A stretch of DNA of 64,000 nucleotides from a virus: positions 36,201-100,200 of the IMG/VR virus record IMGVR_UViG_3300029953_000012, one strand, 5' to 3'. How positions within the stretch are numbered: position 1 is the stretch's first letter; every line of letters starts with the position of its first letter. This document shows positions 55,401 to 63,076 of this stretch, one piece after another. Under the pieces are notes generated by a model. It made no database searches and was not told where the DNA came from. It saw only the letters and a program-made list of their open reading frames with translations. The position numbers and the translations under genes were made by a program.

Positions 55401-57473
55401 ATAATACCCAGTAAAAAACTCTGTTAATACAGTAGATTCAGTCAGCGTGTTGTTCCACCATGTACGCGGGTAAGCATAATAATCCCAAGGATTATAAGGT
55501 ATCTGGTCTGGATTGCCCTGACATCCTGCCTCAAATACTCCTTTGCTTTGCAAGAATTTTATTCTATCAATCAAACCGTTTACTTCAGGAATTATTAATA
55601 AAGGATTTTTCTGGGCGTAATCAGTCAATAATAAATCATACCCATACGACCCGAGATTTGTAGTCATACTGCTCCAATTTACCCAATTATTAGAAATGGA
55701 GGCATTATAGGAAGATGACGTTGGGAGTACGGGTTGACCATATACACATACTTGCATGTGTAAATTACTAGGGAGTTTACCAAAATTAGTTGGCGCACTA
55801 TTTAAACTAGCATAGGCTAAACCGGACACAATGGCATTAGTATCACCTAACTGAGTTACCTTATTAGCTACGTTAGTTAATAAATAACAATATTCTCCTG
55901 AATAAGAAATAGGCAAACCCGGATTACCAACCCAAGCATCACCTGTTGATTTAAATGGAGTATTTAAAGATACTTCGGCAGCATTAGTAGAGAATGAAGA
56001 ATCATCAATAGGATATATACCATAATACCTAGAGAAAGACTTATACGTTAACGCGTAGTTAACATCAGGAGGACTTGAAGTGTCACAATTATACACTTTA
56101 TTAGCCAACCAAGTGCTTAAATTAGTATTTGACTGTGACCAAGTTAATACAATTCCACTATATGAACCCAATCCAGCAGCATCATAAACTCCATTAGTCG
56201 GATTAACTAACTGCCCTCCAAAATAACCCCACCAATTAGTATCAACTAAGATTCCATTAATCACCTGATTAGTCATCTCTAATATCCTTGTGGGAACTAC
56301 TATATTATAATTATGAGGATAACTGCCGAATCCTTCAGTATAATTTGAATTGATTATTCCCAGTGCGGCCTCATACTTAATTTCTGACCCTGAAAATAAA
56401 TATGACCCACTGTAAGTACTAGTCCAGTGATTCCTCCACCAGTACAGATAACCTTGTCTGGTAGGTCCGTCTATTCTCGTCCAAGGATAGAAATCACCTA
56501 TTGCAAAATTAGCATAGATACTTTTTACACTCGGGTTTAAATTGTATGGCAAGGAAGATAAAGAAACTCCAGAATTATAAGGTATATAATCTCCATCTTC
56601 ATCAGGATATACCCATCTAACCCCCTGAGATTCCAAGAAATTCAAAACCCCATACCAAACATCCATATATGGCCACCCAGTAAAATCAACTTCTCTTGTT
56701 CCTTGTATTGTTGCTGTAATATTTGTTGGCAGTACTCCATTTAATAGATTACTGCTCTGTATGGCGTATGATGTTGCGTTGTTTTGTAAATCTACTACTC
56801 GATAAATAGTTCCGGGATACGAATTAGTCTGAGAAGGTAAAATGATTGGTACGGGTCTTCCTTCTAACTCTGACAAATAATAACTGAGGTCAGAAGAGCA
56901 TTGTAGTAATCCTCCACCTAAGGAATTGGTAGCAGCCACGACGGCGTCCAAGTTAGTATAACTACCTAAAGAACCGTGAATTTGATTAGTAAAACAATCC
57001 CAAATCAGGTTTGCTGGTGGAGAAATTAGTGTCCAATAAGCATTTGTAGCTGACCAATTTTGGTTAGTAAGTAATGATAGAGTAACATATCTTCCTACTA
57101 TTGGAGTGAATCTTATTGATGTCTGACTCTCTATCACACTTCCTGCATTGAATGCCCCATTAGAAAAGTTAGCATCATAGGGAACCCATTGAGTTCCTAC
57201 TAAATTAGTAGCCGGAGAACTATTTCCTACATAAACATTGACAACACCTATAGGATTAGTTTGCCATGTAGTATTTACATTGTTTGGCCACATAGGAGTA
57301 TATGAATAGTTGGTACCTGAAGTAAATACTCCTACTATAGTATTAGTACCTCCCATATCAAGAGTATACTCATTAACGGCATTAGTAATGACTGCTGAAT
57401 AAGGCAAGATGCTGGACTCAACACTGATACAAAAAAACAGTAGACTTAAAAAGATGGCTAAGAGTTTGGTCAT
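52500..57473 (-). CDS. Giant exported DUF4838 / pectate-lyase-3 protein
   Basis: Start at ATG 57473 (MTKLLAIFLSLLFFCISVESS, a clear signal peptide); the extended frame to 57530 overlaps the upstream gene. About 1657 residues. From about 260 to 780 a DUF4838-like glycoside-hydrolase-type region: 'FLESQGVRWVYPDEDGDYIPY', 'AYASLNSAPTNFGKLPSNL', 'CVYG', 'YGYDLLLTDYAQKNPL', 'FFTGYYSESSVPMLNFY'. Then a carbohydrate-binding-like beta-sandwich (about 840-970), then pectate_lyase_3: 'INVTNYGALGD' and 'DNESAFNTALTAL-GSSILYIPTGNYLI', and a beta-helix. The end is Gly-rich linker and a short tail. A multi-domain surface-polysaccharide enzyme or receptor is likely. Confidence 0.75.
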   Translation of the reverse strand: MTKLLAIFLSLLFFCISVESSILPYSAVITNAVNEYTLDMGGTNTIVGVFTSGTNYSYTPMWPNNVNTTWQTNPIGVVNVYVGNSSPATNLVGTQWVPYDANFSNGAFNAGSVIESQTSIRFTPIVGRYVTLSLLTNQNWSATNAYWTLISPPANLIWDCFTNQIHGSLGSYTNLDAVVAATNSLGGGLLQCSSDLSYYLSELEGRPVPIILPSQTNSYPGTIYRVVDLQNNATSYAIQSSNLLNGVLPTNITATIQGTREVDFTGWPYMDVWYGVLNFLESQGVRWVYPDEDGDYIPYNSGVSLSSLPYNLNPSVKSIYANFAIGDFYPWTRIDGPTRQGYLYWWRNHWTSTYSGSYLFSGSEIKYEAALGIINSNYTEGFGSYPHNYNIVVPTRILEMTNQVINGILVDTNWWGYFGGQLVNPTNGVYDAAGLGSYSGIVLTWSQSNTNLSTWLANKVYNCDTSSPPDVNYALTYKSFSRYYGIYPIDDSSFSTNAAEVSLNTPFKSTGDAWVGNPGLPISYSGEYCYLLTNVANKVTQLGDTNAIVSGLAYASLNSAPTNFGKLPSNLHMQVCVYGQPVLPTSSSYNASISNNWVNWSSMTTNLGSYGYDLLLTDYAQKNPLLIIPEVNGLIDRIKFLQSKGVFEAGCQGNPDQIPYNPWDYYAYPRTWWNNTLTESTVLTEFFTGYYSESSVPMLNFYNAFEQSVVTNNIALHGLSSGYSESIFPGTFTFPVLYSMQTNLTLAYTECTNWVTLSRLNTVSNQFAWILQQLNLTGTNLNNPTVFAGVGTNSIKTLQSSNFVAIATTAGNPYFGANGGYNQSDYSQQYGGQYSWTLVNQYSSIQNTLNFTNSGYYRIIVNGGYGYLGNPGLCRVTIGANSASVTFTNEGDASGYISGYTNVLYVNSGANTIQIDSFNETNNSASPGVIYTASLQYLSNSPSLSINVTNYGALGDAVQFYVNTTSNLNLVTTTNIISNSVIGDAIEVFNAGPITPFGTNSFNIYTNGYLDLVATVTNVVNGTNLYLSKVCSNTLTHTFATLGHDNESAFNTALTALYTNNTGSSILYIPTGNYLILATNQDVTYNWYGVHLSQGGFTILGDGTNLTHLIGQGARISEPVAMGSEGPGIFPSGTNSPQRGFMFDEFTPTNLVGTNTPLIFTGINIDGGIPNVATEDNFRNNSYGVGGQNQVDGFGWDVTHDAFVATFQWTTNVPNWNSTDFSVLSTNMLWQGWQGEVLKNPDGSTNANVFTYINTTFYDCRADCANAGANMIITNCTFNDVLAPIEWYGNRCTIPNYLENCLITNCFGECSIGFSASYSNIPFFYFINNDCYYTNPAGGNIFLNLNHLVNCVVSNNYFFNSGNNDIAIVTGSDSAETAFTCQSNILITSNLFVNADIAVSSFPSLTSLNPSLDISHSENIYVTGNTMQSTNIANPIETLWLTYGWTTNIFISNNNYSQFNSPGSNSVIVAPALYNYGLTCDSSLITNLVYKAIVYTYMTNGVTYTNNVVPTNSGNTILSSNYFQINYPSISTNNNYWTEISNSGGIVGTNGISTNYVSYALGSKYYLTSPNRPLVIINNDSNAIPVNSQIIIYNSGPSNDFIYENSLSGAVITLTNNTSTVFNWNSGTWTTSGGGSSGGGGGKVTISTLIVHTFISQ

Positions 57474-57475
57474 AA

Positions 57476-58849
57476 TTACCACGAATTTGTCAACATGGCT
57501 GGCGTGGTTGATAAGTAGGTAATTCCGCATTTACTTCCGGGTTGAAGAACGAAGTAATCGTCGCCCGCAAGTGATTGGTAAACCGCCACACCGTTCTTTG
57601 AAACACTGTACGCTGCCGCATCGCTAAAATAGCATTCCAACGCAACAGGTGCATTGTTCGTGAAATTGAATGTTGACGCTCCAACGGTGACAGCAACTGG
57701 AATATGAGCGGTGTATGACGCAATTCCATTCGTTACCTGAATGCTGCCATTTAGTGTCAAGGTAATAGGAAGAGAATATCCTAATCCTCCGCTAGTAACA
57801 TAACTAACATTAGTATTCCCTCCAGTTAATAATAAATTGTATGCAGAAGTTCTAATCAACGCCATTTCATTAACCGTTGAATCACCCGGAGTATTGACAC
57901 TTGACCAAGTAATTGGACAAGTGCTTGCAAGTTGAAATCCTCCCCAGTAACTGCTAACATTGAATCCGTAAGGTGCGCCTATACTATAATTATTGAGAGA
58001 AGGGAATGATAAACCTCCGTTAAATGTAGTATATGACCCAGTAGCTCCAATATTAATATTACCGCCGCTATTAATTCCTAAATTAATATCTAAATTTGTA
58101 TCTACAGATAGGAACGTATTTGACCCAGAAGCACTTAAAACTGAGAAATAAAGAATATCACTTGAAGCAGCCCATAAAATATCATTAGTATAGAGAGAGT
58201 TAGTAATGGATAAACTAGGAAAAATACTGCCTCCACCTCCACCGCTCGCCGCTATCATATTTGTTCTCTGGCCTGTAGAACTATTCGTAACGCTGGTTAT
58301 GGTCACATTCGCACCCGCAATCAAAATGTCGTGCTGCCAATTAGTCAACCCACTAGCATCTCCAATTATCGGAGAAAGAAGAACAAAATTAGTAGCCGTA
58401 ACATTAGAGAAGGTTGCATTTGAAACTACTGTTAAACTATTTATGGTGGTATTTCCAGTGAGGGTTGCGTTTGTGATGCTAGCGCCAGACACAAGGTTGG
58501 AGGATACACCGGCTGTCAAGGCAGTCGTTGCGCTGGTTGCCGAGGTCGCATTGCCAATGAAGGTGCCAGTGATATTATTTCCAGAATTTGTCAACGTGAC
58601 TGCTCCAGCATTATTATTAGTAATTCCACTGGTGGAATTGCTTACAATGAGGTTCTGATTAATCCAATTCAATAGATTACTGGACATAATTAGATGGTTT
58701 TGGGTATTATTTGAATTTCCAATCAAAAATGTTTCACTGCCAGTTAAGTTTGTTACCTGCGAATAAGTTAGCCAAGACCCCGCGAACGAAGTCTGATAGA
58801 ATAATAAAATACTGGCTATAAAAGAGAATAGGGATGTTAATTTTTTCAT
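57476..58849 (-). CDS. Exported TN-rich tail-fibre-like protein
   Basis: Start at ATG 58849 (MKKLTSLFSFIASILLFYQTSFAG), a clear signal peptide; an upstream TTG is less likely. About 457 residues. 'SWLTYSQVTNLTGSETFLIGN' is a variant of the shared N-terminal module, itself like the tail-fibre motif L-T-G-x-E-x-x-P. Then strings of TN-rich beta repeats (TNATLTGNTTINSLTVVS-type, with GNATSATSATTALTAG) and a domain with 'WQHDILIAGANVTITSVTN'. The C-terminal ~150 residues have a compact fold ending in 'LQPGSKCGITYLSTTPAML'. No enzyme motif. Confidence 0.6.
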   Translation of the reverse strand: MKKLTSLFSFIASILLFYQTSFAGSWLTYSQVTNLTGSETFLIGNSNNTQNHLIMSSNLLNWINQNLIVSNSTSGITNNNAGAVTLTNSGNNITGTFIGNATSATSATTALTAGVSSNLVSGASITNATLTGNTTINSLTVVSNATFSNVTATNFVLLSPIIGDASGLTNWQHDILIAGANVTITSVTNSSTGQRTNMIAASGGGGGSIFPSLSITNSLYTNDILWAASSDILYFSVLSASGSNTFLSVDTNLDINLGINSGGNINIGATGSYTTFNGGLSFPSLNNYSIGAPYGFNVSSYWGGFQLASTCPITWSSVNTPGDSTVNEMALIRTSAYNLLLTGGNTNVSYVTSGGLGYSLPITLTLNGSIQVTNGIASYTAHIPVAVTVGASTFNFTNNAPVALECYFSDAAAYSVSKNGVAVYQSLAGDDYFVLQPGSKCGITYLSTTPAMLTNSW

Positions 58850-58902
58850 TTTTAATATGTTATAAAAAAACTCCAATCAAAATAATCATGAATTTACTCA
58901 TA

Positions 58903-59031
58903 TTAGAAAGTACCGACACTGAGGGGGAACCCTCCGGTATTTGTATAGATAATTCCGTGCGTCAACGCGGAGTTCGTGCAAACGTACTGTAGTCCGGCGA
59001 TGCGACTGAGGATGGCGAGGGGTTTGGTCAT
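58903..59031 (-). CDS. Small ORF, 42 residues, in the GC-rich segment
   Basis: Starts one base past the stop of the SGNH gene: MTKPLAILSRIAGLQYV, ends GGFPLSVGTF. Coupled translation is possible. GC-rich like the preceding gene end. Residues include a single Cys and a TNTGG turn. No known family; may be a real small gene or a residual tail of a former longer one. Confidence 0.35.
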   Translation of the reverse strand: MTKPLAILSRIAGLQYVCTNSALTHGIIYTNTGGFPLSVGTF

Positions 59032-60400
59032 GTTACCAGATAACCGGGGTGGCGTTTGTGGTAAGATTAGCCATAACAAAACTGATGATTTGCTTGGCGT
59101 AATAAAGATGCCCTGCCGCATTCGGATGCGGTCCGTTGCCGGAGTAATAAGTGTAGGCCGTTCCCGAGCCGGGGACTAAATAGCTTCCCTGAATCCATGA
59201 GTCCGCCGCGTTTGGCTCTGGAAGAAGCACCGGCAATCCACACGTCGCCGCCGCATTGCTAATAATCAGGTCGGATGGCGCTTCCGAACCAACAGGGGAA
59301 GTGATTCCAGGGAATGGCGCAATGACGATTTGCTTGCAGTTTGGCAGAAAAGATTTGGTCAATAAATAAACGTTGGTCGCCGCCGCGTACAAACCATTTG
59401 TGGGGTCGTTTATGCCTTCCGCCCAAATAATGAAACTCGGGTGAAAGTTCAGAATACAGTTTGTTAGCCGCTGAATGATTGGAAGCCCGACCACTTGACC
59501 ATTGTAAATATTGGTCGCAATGTAACCCGTCCCGCCTTCCGCTTGAGGCACTAAGTTTATCCCTTGAGGCATCAGAGTATCCTGTAATATCGAAGGGTAA
59601 GCATCAGGACCGTCAGCACCCGAAGAACTACCGACCCCCGCAGTGATGCTGTCCCCCCCAATAATGCCGGTCGAATAGGGTTTTTGAACTGAAACAAAGG
59701 AGTTTGTCACCGGCTCAAACATTCCCACGATTGTTCCTCCCACTCCATGCACTTCAATGTGGTGAAATCCAAAGTTCGGCCACGTCAAAACTAATGAGAG
59801 AATATTCCCGCTTTGGGGCGTCAGAGTGACCCAATTTTTCTGGACTTCGGGAAGTGTGTCACTATTAAACCAATAAGGGCCGGAATACAGAAGCAGACCC
59901 AGACTATTGCCGATAAATTGCGTTTCACCCCTTAAATCGTGATTTTGTGGCGCGTATGGAGCACCCGGTGGACCCACATCAGACCAACCCGTTAGGCCAT
60001 TAACCGCGCCAAACGCAAGATAGTTTGTTAGATAACCACACCAGTACGAAAAATATGGTGAATTTGTCAGGCTTAAATTTCCTCCGTAAGTATTGCCGCT
60101 GATTGTATAACCAAACCAGTTTGTATTCCCAAAATAACCGTATGTGGTATAGCTCGCGTTCGTTTGTACCACCGTTACCGTTACACCGTTTTGTTGGCCT
60201 AATTGTCCAACAAGGTTATAGCCGCTCAAGTTCGTCAACCCGCCGCCGTTGCCACTCACGTTCAGCAAAACAGCATTCGTTATTACCAGCGTGCCTATTC
60301 CTCCCACCAGAGCGCCCGCGTTCACATTTGTAAGCCCGTTGCCGTTGCCGGTGAAGGTGCCATTAAAACTACCATTAAGGTTGGCCACACTATTTGTAGG
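58903..60400. other. GC-rich segment of likely foreign origin
   Basis: Base composition is visibly richer in G+C than the surrounding AT-rich phage DNA, from the small ORF through the second half of the SGNH gene. The change near 60390 coincides with the junction of the two SGNH-domain halves in that protein. Smaller GC-rich patches occur at 57476-57750 and 58200-58600. Confidence 0.6.
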
Positions 60401-61798
60401 GATAAATAGCTCAGGCCAATTAGCCATCATTGCTGCTTTAATTCTTTGAGCGATATTATAATGACCTTCGACATTAGGATGCGGAAAAGCTGAACCATAA
60501 TAAGGGTCAGTAAGTGTAATGGCGGTACCGTTTACAATTGAACCTACATTAGCATTACCCGTTATTAGTGCTGGACTAGTATAGTCAATAAATTGATTTG
60601 AAGAAGTTATAAACCCAGAAGCCAAACCAGCGGCTCTTATAATCTGAGTAGCTAACCAAGTATTATCTCCCGGATTTGACTGTTGACCTAAAGGCATTTC
60701 ACCGCCAAGTAATCTATTTTGATTTGGGAATAAGGCGACAATATTTGTCATAGCCATATAACAATAGGTATAAAGAGTATTGTTTGTTAGGATACTATTA
60801 GTTGCATAACCCCCATCATTAGAAAGGGAAATTATCATATATTTAGGATTTAAAGTTTGCATATCCACAATTCTTCCCCACAAATTCGTTCTTGGTCCTG
60901 ATGGGTCAGTATTTACCCAACCAGTACCACCTTCTCCCATATTATTAATCCAAATATTTTTACAATCAGGGTCGATATTCAAATAATCAAAATAAGAACC
61001 ATTACCGTTAGGTGCTCCAGTTCCTTCTGTTACACTATCACCCCATACATAAACGGGTGTTTTTGGTAGCAACGGTTCAATGGCAAATTGTACTGGGGTT
61101 TCAATCCCGATACAAGTACTGATATTTTTAATTATCACTGTATGCCAATTAGTTGTATTTAAAGTGACTGTAGTTAGCCATTCTAATGCACCATCGCTTG
61201 GTATAGCATAAGAGTATGGATTGTTGTCGGCGTACTGTACAATTCCATCTACAATTATCATAGGTGTGCAATTCCCAGTAGGAAAATGGTCTATTGCGAA
61301 AACATTTCCATAAAATCTAAAACCTAGTGAAATCTGAGATATATCCTCAAGACCTACACCAACAAATTGTAGATATCCAGTTATGGCATTTGTATTTGGA
61401 TAATAAACTCCATTTTTTCCATTTCCCGGCCCTCCATAAACAAACCATCCATAAGAACCCAAAATAGTAAATGGATTTGTGGCTAAATTATATGGTGTGA
61501 TATAATACTCGGTCCAACCAGACGGAATAGTGGATGTCGCGTTGGTGACAATTGAAACTATTTCGGGGGAATAAGAAGGTAAACCAGTTAAAATCAAATT
61601 AGTTGACTTGTTTTGTACCGCCCAAGTACTTAAATTTCCTCCAGTGATTTGTTCTGTATTCGTACCGCTCGCAACTAAAAATGTCTCGTTACCATTTAAA
61701 GAACTTACCACTGGATAGTTCGTCCAAATACCCCCAAAACATATTCCCGTTAAAAACAAGGTGGCAAAGATTGTTGAAAAAATTTTTCTTATATTCAT
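59033..61798 (-). CDS. Exported protein with two SGNH hydrolase domains
   Basis: ATG 61798 (MNIRKIFSTIFATLFLTGICFG) gives a signal peptide; the frame also reads back to a GTG at 61813. About 921 residues. The module 'WTNYPVVSSLNGNETFLVAS' follows. SGNH domain 1 (about 245-440): VWGDSVTEGTG (GDS), NMGEGGTGW (Gly block), SLSNDGG (N block), HPNVEGH (His block). Linker: GNGNGLTN repeats. SGNH domain 2 (about 700-920): GGDSITAGVG, EGGTGYI, GINDPT, HPNAAGH. SGNH hydrolases remove acetyl or other acyl groups, often from polysaccharides. Two complete-looking active sites in one protein. The second half is GC-rich. Confidence 0.85.
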   Translation of the reverse strand: MNIRKIFSTIFATLFLTGICFGGIWTNYPVVSSLNGNETFLVASGTNTEQITGGNLSTWAVQNKSTNLILTGLPSYSPEIVSIVTNATSTIPSGWTEYYITPYNLATNPFTILGSYGWFVYGGPGNGKNGVYYPNTNAITGYLQFVGVGLEDISQISLGFRFYGNVFAIDHFPTGNCTPMIIVDGIVQYADNNPYSYAIPSDGALEWLTTVTLNTTNWHTVIIKNISTCIGIETPVQFAIEPLLPKTPVYVWGDSVTEGTGAPNGNGSYFDYLNIDPDCKNIWINNMGEGGTGWVNTDPSGPRTNLWGRIVDMQTLNPKYMIISLSNDGGYATNSILTNNTLYTYCYMAMTNIVALFPNQNRLLGGEMPLGQQSNPGDNTWLATQIIRAAGLASGFITSSNQFIDYTSPALITGNANVGSIVNGTAITLTDPYYGSAFPHPNVEGHYNIAQRIKAAMMANWPELFIPTNSVANLNGSFNGTFTGNGNGLTNVNAGALVGGIGTLVITNAVLLNVSGNGGGLTNLSGYNLVGQLGQQNGVTVTVVQTNASYTTYGYFGNTNWFGYTISGNTYGGNLSLTNSPYFSYWCGYLTNYLAFGAVNGLTGWSDVGPPGAPYAPQNHDLRGETQFIGNSLGLLLYSGPYWFNSDTLPEVQKNWVTLTPQSGNILSLVLTWPNFGFHHIEVHGVGGTIVGMFEPVTNSFVSVQKPYSTGIIGGDSITAGVGSSSGADGPDAYPSILQDTLMPQGINLVPQAEGGTGYIATNIYNGQVVGLPIIQRLTNCILNFHPSFIIWAEGINDPTNGLYAAATNVYLLTKSFLPNCKQIVIAPFPGITSPVGSEAPSDLIISNAAATCGLPVLLPEPNAADSWIQGSYLVPGSGTAYTYYSGNGPHPNAAGHLYYAKQIISFVMANLTTNATPVIW

Positions 61799-61805
61799 AT
61801 AGATA

Positions 61806-61813
61806 TAATACAC
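61806..61813 (-). promoter_or_regulatory. Late-promoter-like box (GTGTATTA variant)
   Basis: CAGTGTATTATA, seven bases before ATG 61798. Confidence 0.35.
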
Positions 61814-61825
61814 TGATTTTGATTT

Positions 61826-62086
61826 TTAATTGACATTTATGATTGGATTGCCATTTCCATCCAAGATATACTGTCCATTATCATCAATAGAAAACGCCCC
61901 CACAAACAAAAAGCCTTTTTTAATGAATTCGCGGTCCCATCTCTGGATAAGATATGATGCATCAATAGAATTCACAAAAGAATAATAAGAAGCCGCTTCT
62001 TGGGCAAAAGATGGCCAATCTGCTGCTACAAAAAAAAACTCATGCAGCCTTGTTTCGAAATCTTGGAATGTCCCAGAAATATACAT
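61826..62086 (-). CDS. Small protein, paralogue A
   Basis: 86 residues: MYISGTFQDFETRLHEFFF, then 'SFVNSIDASYLIQRWDREFIKKG' and a 'YILDGNGNPIIN' end. Shares the framework MYI-S/T-G-x-x-x-DFE-x-RLH and 'W-D/N-x-EF-x-K-x-G' with the next gene. Ends 28 bases before the SGNH gene. No family recognised; a structural or assembly role near the exported fibres is possible. Confidence 0.55.
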   Translation of the reverse strand: MYISGTFQDFETRLHEFFFVAADWPSFAQEAASYYSFVNSIDASYLIQRWDREFIKKGFLFVGAFSIDDNGQYILDGNGNPIINVN

Positions 62087-62089
62087 ATT

Positions 62090-62320
62090 TTACCCATTCG
62101 TAGGAATAGATAAGGCGGGGGTTGAATAATATTTTTCACTATTAAGAATGGTTTCGCCTATCTTCTGGAATTCGTTATTCCATTTTTTAAGTTGGGCGGC
62201 GGTAATTTGGCCCGAATACCCCGACCCTTCGACTAAAAATCCTGTTGTGAAATCACTCTGGCCTGTTGGCAACTGGTGAAGCCTTTTCTCGAAATCCACG
62301 ATTGAACCTGTGATATACAT
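62090..62320 (-). CDS. Small protein, paralogue B
   Basis: Start at ATG 62320 (MYITGSIVDFEKRLHQ), 76 residues; a longer frame to 62389 lacks support, while 62320 has a GTGTAAATA box 12 bases upstream. 'GQITAAQLKKWNNEFQKIGETI' matches paralogue A. The pair are tandem duplicates that have diverged strongly. Function unknown. Confidence 0.55.
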   Translation of the reverse strand: MYITGSIVDFEKRLHQLPTGQSDFTTGFLVEGSGYSGQITAAQLKKWNNEFQKIGETILNSEKYYSTPALSIPTNG

Positions 62321-62332
62321 TTTTTCAAGGGT

Positions 62333-62340
62333 ATTTACAC
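62333..62340 (-). promoter_or_regulatory. Late-promoter-like box (GTGTAAATA)
   Basis: TGTGTAAATAC on the minus strand, 12 bases before ATG 62320, first gene of the late 62-50 kb block. Confidence 0.4.
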
Positions 62341-62473
62341 ATATTAACGCGGGATTGACATTTAAAGTATAATTAGGAGAACTATACAAGGCAAAAAAGA
62401 TGATTTTCGTATAATTAGATTTAGATTTTGATATTTTTTATGTAATTAGAATTTTCGACCGATTGGAATAGGG

Positions 62474-63076
62474 TCATCCCGGAATTTTTGTCTCTTGATT
62501 TCTCAAAACCCCCAAAGCCTCCCTAGATTTCAGAAATTGCGGGGAGAACGAAGGCTTAAGATTCCGGTAGTGGTTAATTTGGCTTACCTCCCCTAGATTA
62601 TTTAAATCGAAATCATTTATAGGACGGATTAAACGAATTTCCCAAACCTTACCATAGTTTTCCCAAGTCATTTCGGGAAGGAATAGTGATTCAAGGTAAA
62701 CCTTTAATTCTTTGGTTTTTAGGCCAATTTTGCTTTTGAATTTAGTCTTGTCGGCGAGGCGTTTCCTAAGATTATGAGGGATTTTTGTCCAAGGCTGTTT
62801 GTTATAGATTTTAATATAAGCTAAAAGATAAGGTTTGATTTTTTCTTTGTTTTTTAAATACCGTTCCGACAAATATTTGGTTTTTTTTAGTTTGGTTTCT
62901 AAATCTTGGGTTTTGTATTTTATTTGTTGTTTTGTTTTCGTACAAGTGATACAGTAGCAGGCCATACCATCAGGACAAGACATTTGAATTCTAAATGAAT
63001 CATATGCCATTTCTTTTTGACAACAAGTACAAATTTTAAATAAAACAAATTGTTTAGGTTGTTTTGGTTTGGACAT
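62474..63076 (-). CDS. HNH-like protein with degraded active site
   Basis: ATG 63076 (MSKPKQPKQF), 200 residues; the frame can be extended to a GTG at 63085. Zinc knuckle (ICTCC about 15-19, YCITC 41-45). The domain 'EMTWENYGKVWEIRLIRPINDFDL' to 'INHYRNLKPSFSPQFLKSRE' aligns with the gene at 63054: but where that protein has W-HVDH, this one has W-EIRL (145-149). The catalytic His pair is absent. Likely an inactive sister or a DNA-binding remnant. Confidence 0.75.
   Translation of the reverse strand: MSKPKQPKQFVLFKICTCCQKEMAYDSFRIQMSCPDGMACYCITCTKTKQQIKYKTQDLETKLKKTKYLSERYLKNKEKIKPYLLAYIKIYNKQPWTKIPHNLRKRLADKTKFKSKIGLKTKELKVYLESLFLPEMTWENYGKVWEIRLIRPINDFDLNNLGEVSQINHYRNLKPSFSPQFLKSREALGVLRNQETKIPG

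Noticed and set aside
58206-58658. 150-residue plus-strand ORF
   Set aside because: Antisense of the TN-rich exported protein; Val/Pro-rich shadow of a repeat region.
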